Below are positions 38,070 to 48,614 of a DNA stretch of 64,000 nt, in pieces. Every line of letters begins with the position of its first letter. Positions within the stretch are counted from its first letter, which is position 1. A program made the position numbers and the translations under genes. The notes below the pieces were generated by a model, which was given only the letters and a program-made list of their open reading frames with translations, had not been told where the DNA came from and made no database searches. Origin of the DNA: Eudromia elegans (Eukaryota > Chordata > Aves > Tinamiformes > Tinamidae); assembly GCA_003342815.1 (NCBI GenBank), contig PTEX01000205.1, positions 640,252 to 704,251 on the forward strand. The letters are read 5' to 3'.

Positions 38070-38132
38070 ATGCTCTGCCACTGTAAAGTGGCGTGCACCA
38101 ACAACACGTTATCCCTAATGTTTGGATGTAAG
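38070..38132 (+). CDS. DLG1: DLG1 alternative first coding exon, alpha-type (Cys-x-Cys N-terminus)
   Basis: From the ATG at 38070 the exon encodes 21 residues beginning MLCHCKVACTNN and ending MFGCK, with donor GTGGGT at 38133. It leaves in phase 0 and joins AAA TAC CGC (KYRYQDED) at 46859. MLCHC parallels MDCLC of PSD-95, where Cys3 and Cys5 are palmitoylated. In SAP97 the alpha N-terminus with paired cysteines is the palmitoylated, synapse-targeted alternative to the L27 form. The frame is open back to 37941, so in-frame starts at 37941 (weak context) and 38031 (A at -3, better context) would add 43 or 13 residues. The start is therefore uncertain; 38070 is chosen by homology with the Cys-x-Cys forms. 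Confidence 0.85.
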
Positions 38133-38385
38133 GTGGGTCTGTGGAAGGGCTTTCCTGGAAATAGAAACCAAGTTTAACAGTGTATTGGTGACTCGCTGTG
38201 TCTAATCTATGCCTTAAATTTCAGTTAAATAGCCTGTGTCTTGTTCCATGCATTAGGTGATTTTTGTCAGGGCTCTCGGTGCTTGTGACAGGAGTAAGGA
38301 ATTCCTGTGCCTGCTAGTTAAAGATCCCCTTGACCAATGTTTCGAATTTACTGCGTGCTGCATGTAAAATGTCGTCATTCCCCAT

Positions 38386-38411
38386 TAATCAGCATTAATC
38401 ATCGTGTAATC
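38386..38411 (+). promoter_or_regulatory. Cluster of three TAATC motifs at helical spacing
   Basis: TAATC occurs at 38386-38390, 38396-38400 and 38407-38411, so start-to-start distances are 10 and 11 bp, one helical turn. TAATC is the core recognised by K50 homeodomain factors (OTX, PITX, bicoid type). It lies about 250 nt downstream of the alpha-type first exon. A regulatory role is inference. Confidence 0.3.
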
Positions 38412-41400
38412 ACTTTATTGCACTTGGCTTTGATTTTATTCAGCTGTAAAGAATTAAATACACAGGGGACTTGCGCGGAAATGCAGAGCTGGAAATGCCT
38501 CCTGACATCATTCTGAGAGAAGCGATTGCTAGTGGCAGGTTTGGGTTTAACGGTGCCCTCGGGCTTTTAGTCATCTTGGGACTAAATCAGCTGTTCGGGC
38601 TTTAGAGTAGTAAAACATGTAATTTGATAATTTTTAGGGTAGGAAATGGAATATATTCAATGTCATGTCAAAAGTGCTTTTTCAGGAAAATCGGGAGATA
38701 ATGGGAAGGATATGAAGGGAGCCCCGGCTGCTGGAAAGGCTCCTTGAAATGGATTGTTGTCTGTGTAAAGTTACTTTGAGGCTGAGATGCAGAAATCTTT
38801 GCCTCCAGAAGTTATTTTACATACAAACCACTGTTCATTTTTACCCCAAAATTGTGCTGAACTGCGTTGAACAGTTCTGTTTCTGTGTTTTGTGTATGTA
38901 TGTGCAGATAAAATGCATATATATGTATACACACAAACATTGATTTTGATACATAGGAACCACAGTATATATTGTGGTTTGTGTGTGCATGTATAAAGCC
39001 AAGTCTTGTTGATGTTGCATAAATGCTACCTAGTTTGAGAGGGAGGAGTCTGAATTTTTGTGAGTCTCTTGACAGTGTGAATGATTTTTTTGTGAAATTT
39101 AAAGCTGAATGCTTCATTTCCACTGGAGATACTTGCTTTTTTCTACCTACTTACCCTTCCAGTATTCAAAGGTTTTTAGTTGTAAAATGTTTATTTACTG
39201 TGGCAAACTGGAAACTTTGCTATAAAATTGGTGTATTTTCTGCCCCTTATTATGGAACTGCAGATTGTTTCCTGAGGTAGAACACATTCTCATATGTAAA
39301 ACTTGACTTGGGGGAAAAAGCCATGTGAAGTAAGGGTGAAAGCACGATTTTAATTCTGCCATTTGACCTGCAGATAGGGGATGCTTTTCTCTTGAACAGC
39401 AAACCAAAAATACTCTGAAACAGCACTTCAGCCATCATGTCAGATGGAACCAAGGGTTGCATTGGCTGCTCTCCTCGCACATGGGGGCAATTCTCATACC
39501 TGGGTGCATTAACGCTTCCTGATGTGCTGCAGTTCTGGGCCCTTCAGAAGGGTGGGTGCAGCCTCTCAACGTGGCAACCAGCCCCGGGTGCCCGTGGGGG
39601 CCAGCCCTGCTCCCGGGGGTGGATCTTGGGAGTGGGAGCAGGTTAAATGCCTGAGGGAACCCCCTTCCTCCGGAGTCCTATGGAGGCTATGGAAATCCAT
39701 GTGTTTGTTTCCGTAGCCTCCTGTGGGTCTAGGACACAGAGTGAGTCTCGCAGGCAAATGGTACCCAGAGGGCAATGAATTTTTTTAAAATAGCATTTTA
39801 AAAAAATGTTTAGTTCTCTGGCTGTTTTAAGGGGGGTTTATTCTATCCAGTAAAAATGTATAGCCAGCATAATGTTGGGTATTTCATAGTATGCAGATAC
39901 CAAAAGAACTGAAGGTTGTAGATTTAAATAAATCTGAACTGTTGGTGTTAGAGATATTTTGAATGTTATTTTAATCTTAATTTGAAAGAAAAATAGCAAA
40001 ATTGTGCTGCATTAACCCTAAAATGCCATTATCTTCTGAGATGGTATGGGTTTGAATGCTGTGGCTTACTGAGAACTGAAGGGTCAATGTCTCAATGACA
40101 GCATATGTTGAACAGCTGCTTGTATGGAGCAGTAATGGAGAATAAGCTGTTCAGTCCTTCCCATGCAGGGAAAAACTGATCTCCTGCAGATATTTATATG
40201 AATACCTTATTTTCCTTCCTTTCTGTTTTTTTCTTGACCATGTGAAAAGAACATTAACCACTTGGCTGCTGTTTCACATGTTTTAGTCCTTGAAATGCCA
40301 GAAGGGAGTGTTAATACACAATACCACTTTTTTTTTTTTTTTAATTCTGGTATTTGTTACTGCACTTACTTTATGTTGGGATATCGCTTCCAGATGTCTG
40401 TGAGAGGAAGTGTTACCCAGGTACTTACCTTGAACACTATGTGTTATATTGTGGTGCAAGGCTGTGACCAAGGCGGCATCTTCTATGCCATTTGATTCAA
40501 GATGTAACTGAAGCCTTCAAAGGAAAAAAGAATTAATGTACTCAAGGCTGCTTCCCGTGTCTGTGGTGTTCAAATATCATGTTTTGTTTTAGAAGTCTTT
40601 ATTGCCTTAGTAAAAGGAAATGTAGAGCTCTTGTTTGAGAATAAAAGGGATTACTCAAAGTGCTGGACTTTTGAAAAGAATAAAACCAGCACTCATATTT
40701 CTGACCTAATACTACATATCCCCCAGTATGTGTATCCCTATATCCATATATACATGTATATACCCATACCCATCCATGTATGGAAGCTTTAAAGTATAAT
40801 ACCAAGTTCTGTGGTAAGACTAGAAGTTCTGAACATCCCTAAGCATGTCTCTTATGTTAAGTCTCTTTTGTGTTAACCACAGACTTTCCACCTTTCAATG
40901 TAAATCGTTATTTGCTTGCAATTAGGCTTTATTTGTTTTTCATAAGCTACCCAGTTCTTACAGTTGTATCAATTGTGGAGTAAATGGCCGTTTTACAATG
41001 CCTCACAAGCTCCTCCTTTAAAAAAAGGAGTGGAGCACAAATGTTAACGGATGAATGTGAAAAAATCCAACATATCAGTGTGCTGAGAAATGACAAATCT
41101 CACCTTTGGCACCCCGATGGGAGCTAGTTCATTTGTGGTAGAGATTCTAAGACAATATAGGAAATGAGGAGCAAACCAGGATCTTGGGAATATGAACTTT
41201 TCCATGCTGCCTACAAGGTACAGCTTTCAGAAGAGACTAGCAATGAGCTGGTGAGTGAGTTGGGCTTGACAATGAAATCTGATGGGTTTGGGAGGATGAA
41301 AGGTAGGCTAGTCTTTCTGTGTATAGTTCCTGATGGATTTAGCTGTACTAATTACATTATGGACATTTCAGAATATAAACTTTAGACTGCAGCTTAAAGG

Positions 41401-43829
41401 CCAGAGAAAGATGCCTTAGATGCAGGCATGAAAGCATTCTTTTAAGAGCTTTGAATTTTGAGAAAGCTTTGACCCCAAGGCAAATGTTTCTGGAAAAAGG
41501 AGAAAAATACTCATAGCTGGAATTCCTCACAGTCTGACAGTATGTATGCTTCCCATTTGATTTCACTTTTATTAATGTGACAGTGTCAAATCAATCTACT
41601 TGCAGACTTATCTGTATAAAATGCCTCCATCTCAGTTTCTTCAGAAATATTTTAATCTGGGAAAAACCTCTGGTTGAGTTTTCGTTTTTTCTTCTTTCTT
41701 TTTCTTCAGTTATTTATTCAGTTACTAGGAGAATATCAAGACAACTTGTATTTAATAGTGAGCATGGTACAAAACTTGGTGTTGAGCATCTATCCTTAAA
41801 TGAGAGTGCGAGAGGATGCAGAGATGTTAGCAGATCTGGCAATAATACCTTGATTCTGTGCTTGATAACAAAGCATGTGGAAGATAAGATTGCTGTATGT
41901 GGTGTGGTAGTTCTTCATACTTGCACCTTTAAGTAGGTCCGAGTTGTGTGCAGGCCAAGACTCAGCTAGAACACGCAGGCGGTTTTATGTCCTCCTGTCT
42001 TCCTAGGTGAGGAGGGTGCTGTCTCTTCTGAGGCACTTTGCTTGTTTCTGATCTAGCACTTACACCAGAAGATAGTAAAGACTCTCACAGTGTCAGCAGC
42101 TGATGGATTGCTTCTTTTGCACTGGAAGCTTTACCTTAGCAGGATTCTCTGTTTCACCTAAAGGTTTCTCCAAAATTATTGGAGCTTATTTCCTCATAAG
42201 CTGTGTCTGGAAGTCCCAAGTAGCAAAGCATGTTTTGTTGGGAGACTCTGTGCTTTGAGAATTGCAGATATCTAAATATTTATACCTCTTTGCTTTCAAT
42301 GCATTGCTTTCCAGTATTACTTCCTAGGAGTGCTGTGCTGTTGAATGCAAAGCAGTGTTTTCTATTGACTGGTATTGCTGAGAATCTTTTGAAGGGCTCT
42401 TTCAGATATATTTTTAGTTAAAATTCTACACAGGGTTGATGGGAGCAAGCATTAAATTTGAAGAGGCACGTACCTGTGGCCTAAAACCATAAGGTTTTAT
42501 CCCAATCTCTACTTTACGATATCAGAGAGAATCTGATACTGTGAGCTTCTATTTAATTATCAGATCTGAATGCCTGTCTCTAGTGGTTAATAACTTGACT
42601 TTATTCTTGCTCTGTCTGCAAGTGGGGACTTGTGTAGTGAAAGCAAAGGCATAGACATGGGCTGTGTAATTTGCCTGTGTGTTTTCCTGACTTGGAAAAG
42701 ACCTCTCTACTAGGAAAGAAGGCCAAATTATGATTTGGATTTTAAGCCTGTTTTTGCTTTCATTCAGATATTAAAAGTCTCTTAACATTTTTGTGTGTGT
42801 ACAGAGCATTATGCTCCTAAATGCTCTGTCACATAAGACAGGGATTGATTTGTGCTTCTAACATGAATGGGTTTTCAATACCCATCCCATCTAGAAGAAA
42901 ACTGCAGTTACTGCTGCCTTTCCTTTTGTTACTGTGTCATCGGGCAGCTAAGGACACGTTTGCCTGATGGACTCCTTTTCGCCACCGAGTGTGACATTTG
43001 ATATGGCTTCAACCTATAATGTAACCAAATCATGTGCTGCTGTGACTTGTGTGCTGTCACGGGGCTGTGGGGGGGGGTGTCCATATTCGCTTGACTTTCT
43101 TTTTGTACTTTTCATTAGAGGAACATGTTAAAAATGTAAACCCACAATTTAATAATCTCCAGAGGGTAGATTATGCACTAATCTGTGTGTGTGTTTTGAA
43201 ATATCTTCCATCTAAAATATACATGAGCTCAGAATAAACTCAGATCCCTGTCTGAATGAGTTATTAAAGCATTTTTTTCTTCATTATGAATTTTATCTGT
43301 CTTGTATTTTAAGAAGCTTTATAAAATGTCACCAAAATATTTATTCTTCATATTATGTTGTGGGTACTTTTGTTCATTTTTAATGTGTGTTTTTTTTTTT
43401 TTAACTGCTGGGCTTATGAACTTGGGCAGGGAGCCTGGGGCCTGGGCAGTTCACAGGATGCCTCGCTATCCCTGTGGTGAGGTCTGGGCACTGTTCTTGG
43501 GTAAACTAGCATGATTTTATTAAATATTCTTTTCTGTAGTTATCAAATCATTTTTAACTCAGTCACAGAGTACTGTGGAATAACTCGTTGGAGATGAAAC
43601 CTACCATTTGCCTGGGTGATTTCTAGAAGAAATCCTGGTGGCTCTGTTTTATCAGAAAAGAAACAATTTGACTGTATTTTCATCCACCTATCAACCCACA
43701 GCTGAAGCCTTCAGGGCAGTGCCTGTCAGGGTATGTGACGAACATTTAGCATGTGGTGGGTTTGCACTTTAAATTACGATTGCAGAGGAGTCTGCAAAGC
43801 TTCTTAAAAGGAGCTAAGTTTCCTGACTG

Positions 43830-44500
43830 CAGCTGGAGGCGTGCTGGAAAACCTGCCAGCGAGGCGGCTGAGGGAGGCGCTGTGCGGCTCTGGGGTCTTT
43901 CCTCTGAGCCTGCCCGTGCTGGGCAGTCCTTGCCTGTCCCTTCCCACCAGGGTCCCTCAGCAGCAGAGCTGCACCCAGGGCTCCTACTGCATTTGTGAGC
44001 AAAGCAGTGGGCTCTTGCTGGTCCCTCTTGCATGGCTCCAGCTTTTCTCTTTCCCTTCTTGCTGCGATGCTGGCCCTGCTCGTGTCTCATGCTGCTGTGA
44101 GCCACTTGAGGGCATCAGAGCAGCAGAAAATTCATAATGCAGCTCTCCATGGGGTGCAGGGCTTGCTGCCTGACCCAACTGGCTGCCAAGCCCCGGGGAA
44201 GCAGGGGCCGGTGCAAACAGGGACTTGTCCCCATGGAGGGGGCAGAGATGAAGGGGCTGCTCCTTGAGAGTGCAGCTGCTGCGGGTCACCCTCTGTGCAG
44301 CCCCATGCTGCCGGGCTGGGTGCAGGGCCCTGCAGCACCCGGTGAGCAGCATGGGGGCTCGCATCAAACCTCGCAGCACTGTGAACGTGGCCCCTCTGAC
44401 ATGAGGGACCACTGTGCAAGGTACGAGCAGGTTGGAAGGGTGGCTGCCCGTGCCAGGTCCCTCGGTCAATGGAGCTGGCTGTGTGATGCTGCCTGGTGAA
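43830..44500. other. GC-rich intronic stretch, no gene recognised
   Basis: Composition turns GC-rich relative to both flanks, and open frames of roughly 80-160 codons appear in several frames on both strands. That pattern reflects composition, not coding. I see no protein family, no paired splice sites that fit DLG1, and only modest CpG density. It could be a diverged repeat or a non-coding exon. Confidence 0.35.
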
Positions 44501-44953
44501 GAACCTTACCCTGCTGTGGAGAGCTGGCTCTAGCTGCATGTACTGTTGTGCCTCGAAGCTGAAGTGCTTCCATGCCCATGTATACGTGTCACGGGGTGTA
44601 TGCCTATTATGTGGTGTATGTATAGGATGAGGACAGTTTGGTATCTTTCAAAATAAGTGGTACTGTCAGTGTTATGTTTCTGTGCGTCTCATGTCCTCAG
44701 CTCCTGGTTGCTCTTTGAAATCTTGTCATATTTGTTTTTGACTATTTTAAATGTGAATTCTGAAACTTTTGAACAGTTTCAAGGTGACCTTGATAGTTTG
44801 GGAAATGCTTTCTGATCTTGAATACTGTATCAGAATCCATTAGAATATTTCACATTTAAATTGTTGGTTTCTTTTTCTTTTGAGATGATTACAGCCCTTG
44901 TCAGTGCCTCCTATGAAAGAAAGTCCTTCACTACAGGGTTTTTTTTTATTCTT

Positions 44954-45009
44954 AATTTAAATAACATAAATTACACTAGGGAATTTAAATAACATAAATT
45001 ACACTAGGG
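44954..45009. repeat. Perfect 28-bp tandem duplication
   Basis: Two adjacent identical 28-nt units, 44954-44981 and 44982-45009, starting AATTTAAATAAC and ending TACACTAGGG, with no mismatch. Perfect identity in neutral intronic DNA suggests a recent event or an assembly duplication. Confidence 0.95.
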
Positions 45010-46000
45010 AATATCCAAATAACTATTTTTAATATATGTGTGTTCTTTGAGGGAAAAAATCAAGGGAATTCTCTGGGCTTAGCCTAAAAGTGATTCCATA
45101 AAAGTTTGTCTTGATTGCCCTGTGACAGTAGATATTCATTTTGTGTGTTGTAAGTTCTCAGTTTTTAACGTGCATGCCACTTTTAGCTTTTGACAGGATC
45201 TTATTGGGTCTGAATTGTGAATTTAATAACACTTTCAGATCCTGTCGTCCTGTATTTGGTTGACAGATTTAATATCGAGTCTGCTGGGGCCATCCCAGGT
45301 CTCAGCCCGGTCCGTGTCCCTCGTGGAAGGATGGGCAGCTGGGCAGAGCGGAGTTCCTGCCTCCTCGGCACTCCTTGCAGCGCTGAGGTTTCTCTGCTGG
45401 TTACCAGGTCACAGGGAGTGTGAGAGTGGAAGTGCCCACTTGGGATTTTTGGCTAACACTGTCCTTTCTTTCCTATTTCTGATGCATAACATCATTGCTG
45501 CAGCAGTCAATGTCACTCTTTTATTTATTTTGCAAGTTAAAAATAAGTCAAATATTTTTAGCATTTGGAAAAAAGTCTAATACTGAGCAATCTACCCATT
45601 CCTTGCTGCAAGGAAAGGAAGGGAGGCTGTATCTTCTGTCACTGGTGAGCTGCTAGGCTGCTGGGTCGTCTTGAGGGACCTGTGCATTGAGGATGTGAAA
45701 AATAAAGACTTTTGAGCGACCACTGCAGCCTTTCACAGCTGTCAGTGTTTGCCATTTCTCCTTTTCCATACTGTTAATTAGGCCCGGAAGTGTTTTGAGA
45801 GAGTCTTGATACTGTCACTTTTGGGAATTATTTCTCTTCTAGCAGTGCTTTCCTTGGCCTGTATTTATGGAGATAATGCTTGTATTGCATCTGCCTCACT
45901 GTTTCCAACACTTCAGAAGCGTAACGTCTCTCAAAATTGAAATCTTAATCTCGGATCAGGAGATCTGGCTAAAATGAGTTTGTTTTTTTCTCCAGTATCT

Positions 46001-46052
46001 CTGTGTGTGTATGTATATGTGTATATATGCACATATGTACACACACATGTGA
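46001..46052. repeat. Imperfect TG/TA/CA microsatellite
   Basis: TGTGTGTGTATGTATATGTG followed by TATATATGCACATATG and ACACACAC. Alternating purine-pyrimidine sequence. Confidence 0.8.
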
Positions 46053-46858
46053 AAAAATTGGGGTGATAAGGTGATCAAAAGACCATTTGGCAGATTTGCT
46101 GTTCAACATGGGAAAAAGCTGTTGAGGCTGATGGGGTTGTAGATAATGAACTGGCACTGAGAGTTTCTGCTCTTCAGAGTTTTGTTGTCAATTACAGAAG
46201 ATAAGCACAAATATTAAAGCTAGCTTGCTACTGAAGTTGGAGTCAATTGTGATCTGTTGTTAGGAATCGAAGTGAGCAGTAAGACTTTGTACATGGTTCT
46301 GTGTAAATACTGGGATATTAAAACTTGCACTAAAAATGAAGCAATATGAGAAATTGAACTGAAATCCTATCTAGAAATCCATTTTTGAATGAGTAGCTTT
46401 CCTTCTGTTTGATTTTTCATGTCTGTACAATGGGGGGTAACGTTTTTGTGTGGTCATAAAGGTTAAGTGCTGTAAGCAATATTGTTGTAGTCTGTTCATA
46501 AATAACTTGTGTTTGAATAATTTTTTGTTTATGTTTAAGTCACTATTTCTAATGTAATAAAATATCAGATTATGTTGCACTTCATAAACCTTCCAGTTTG
46601 ACAAAGTATATATGCTCACTTCTCGGGGACAACCACAATGGAAACCTAAGGCAGACGTATATGTAAATATTTGAAAAGTGCTTGAATTTACTTGATATTT
46701 TTTCATTTTCCTGCTGGCTATTAACCTTTCTAGCAATAAAATGTTATTTATTGCATTACCCTATGAGAGAAATAGAAGGAAAAGCTTGCTGGAAGAGGGA
46801 GCTGGGGACAGCTACCTTGTACAGCTGTGCTGATGCTTTTTGGTTCCTGTTGTTTCAG

Positions 46859-47023
46859 AAATACCGCTATCAGGATGAGGACACGCCTCCCCAGGAGCAC
46901 AGCTCCCCGCACATTAGCAACGAGGTGACGGGTCCAGAGCTCGTTCACGTATCAGAGAAGAACCTGTCGCAGATCGAGAATGTTCATGGATTTGTTTCCC
47001 ATTCTCACATTTCACCAGTAAAG
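46859..47023 (+). CDS. DLG1: DLG1 coding exon 4 (shared MAGUK N-terminal PEST segment)
   Basis: The exon follows the acceptor TTGTTTCAG and ends CCA GTA AAG before the donor GTAGGC at 47024. It is 165 nt, phase 0 at both ends, and encodes residues 107-161 of the long form. It reads [14 protein letters not shown], then [20 protein letters not shown] and [15 protein letters not shown]. This is the MAGUK N-terminal PEST-like region found in DLG1, DLG2 and DLG4. It follows either the L27 exons or the Cys-x-Cys exon. In mammalian DLG1 the next segment (residues 162-194) is an optional cassette; neither it nor the ANPPPVLV exon is in the window. Confidence 0.96.
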
Positions 47024-48554
47024 GTAGGCTGCTTTTTTTTCCTGAATCTGTTACGACAGCAAAGTTTGTAAAAGAAACTTTTAACAGATACATTTACTTC
47101 TGTTTTTATGGAATTGTTCCCTAGTAAAATTCGCTTTGCAGGTGTTAAAGCTTTGTATGTAGTTCTGTACAGTAGTCTGGCAAAAAATGTTCGTCAAATA
47201 AAACACTTGGATAACAAATCTAGGTAATGGAAAGGTCTTGGATGCAGTTATGTTTGGGCACTGCTGCTCTTGTTCAGTTGTGTTTTCGGGTTTGTAGAAG
47301 GATCTTGTATAATTAATATCAAATTTGTTTCTACCAAATATTTTACTTTAGGACCTATGGGAAAAATGTAAAAAGATAATTGTAAAATAGCTCTTCAGGA
47401 GCAAAGCAAGAAGAATATTGGACTATATACTGAAGAACAGAAACTTCAAGACTCATTTTAAAAGCTTAGTGGCCACCAAGTGTGAAGCTTTTGAGGTTGT
47501 GGCAGGCAGGTCTGGTGATCCCAGGATTCAAGAACAAAGTTCTGTGAATAGGTCTGAGTTTTGGTTAGTTGGGCAGGAACCGCTGCTGCCTGGTGCTGTT
47601 CTTTGTGAGTGAAACCTGGAGTGTAAAGTAACTACAACAGTATTGTAGGAAAAAGTTGCTTTAAACTTAGTTTTGAGGAGATCTTGATTTTAAAGAGGAA
47701 CCTTTGGCATGTACTTGCTCTTTGTAAGCGAGCTTGTAAGTCCTCTGTAGAGGAACAGATTGGGTGCTGGTTTGATAATCCTTGTTCCGACTTTCCCAGG
47801 ATTTAAAAAAAATGTTTGTGTTGGTGGGTTGAGCATGCTGCTTTTTTCTTTTTTCCCTGTTTTTTAACCTTACTAGGATTGAAAAAGATGCCTATGTGTT
47901 TTTGTAGCCTTTAAGGAAGCAGAGGATGAGCTGAATTCTCAGCCCTCGTGAATAGGCTCTAGCTGGAGTGAGCTTTAAGTGCACAGTTTTTGTCCCTGTG
48001 ATTCCTCATGGGACCTTTCAGACTAAAATGTCCTTCAACTCACACAGTTTCTTCTGCTTAGGGAGTAGTTTGCTGAAGTGTTGGAATAAATGCAGTTATA
48101 AATTGGTCCGGAATATACTGGAGATAGCCAGGGTTTTCCCCTATTACGGTTAGTATAGCTGGTCAGCTCTTACTTTTGGCCTAGCAGTCCGCAAGAGATG
48201 TCTACGGTTTCGATGTTAGTTGAAAATATATTTAGAAACAGTAACTCTGTTTGGCTTCTTGCACTGTGTTTCAAGCTGTTGGCCAATGGACAAGATCTTG
48301 GTTAGTTATATTCATTCCCAGATTTCCACAAGGAAACTGGGTGTATTAGTGGACTTTAAAAAGTCTTAATAAACCCTTCTCTGTGTTTTAGTACCCTAAT
48401 AAAATCTGTGTTTGATGGGGAAATTGTTTTGTAAAACATCAGTACTAAATGCATCTGCAGCTTCAGGTATAGCGTAGAGGTAACTTAAGAACGGACATAA
48501 ATGCAAATCGTGCTTTATAGTTGTGTGCAGTTTTTTAAAAAGTGCTGTAGAGGG

Positions 48555-48614
48555 CAGTAGAAACAGCCTTTCTGGTAGAAACTGCAGTAGAAACAACAGT
48601 AAAAACAGCCTTTC
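48555..48614. repeat. Short imperfect direct repeat
   Basis: CAGTAGAAACAGCCTTTC at 48555-48572 recurs with one change at 48597-48614, a spacing of 42 nt. A third partial copy of CAGTAGAAACA starts at 48585. This suggests local slippage or duplication. Confidence 0.8.

Larger units (their letters stand above)
21648..46858 (+). other. DLG1: DLG1 intron 3 (25.2 kb) with internal alternative promoter
   Basis: The intron runs from GTATGT to the acceptor TTGTTTCAG. Its main content is the second CpG-island promoter and alpha-type first exon (37.5-38.1 kb). It also contains two CR1-like fragments (29740-30060 and 31100-31400), a 28-bp tandem duplication (44954-45009), simple repeats, and a GC-rich stretch at 43830-44500 with no recognisable product. 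Segments 21.7-29.7 kb, 31.4-36.3 kb and 38.2-43.8 kb show nothing else that I can support. Confidence 0.85.

Noticed and set aside
43746-44539. Several 80-160-codon frames on both strands
   Set aside because: Mutually overlapping frames in GC-rich DNA with no recognisable motif or splice context.
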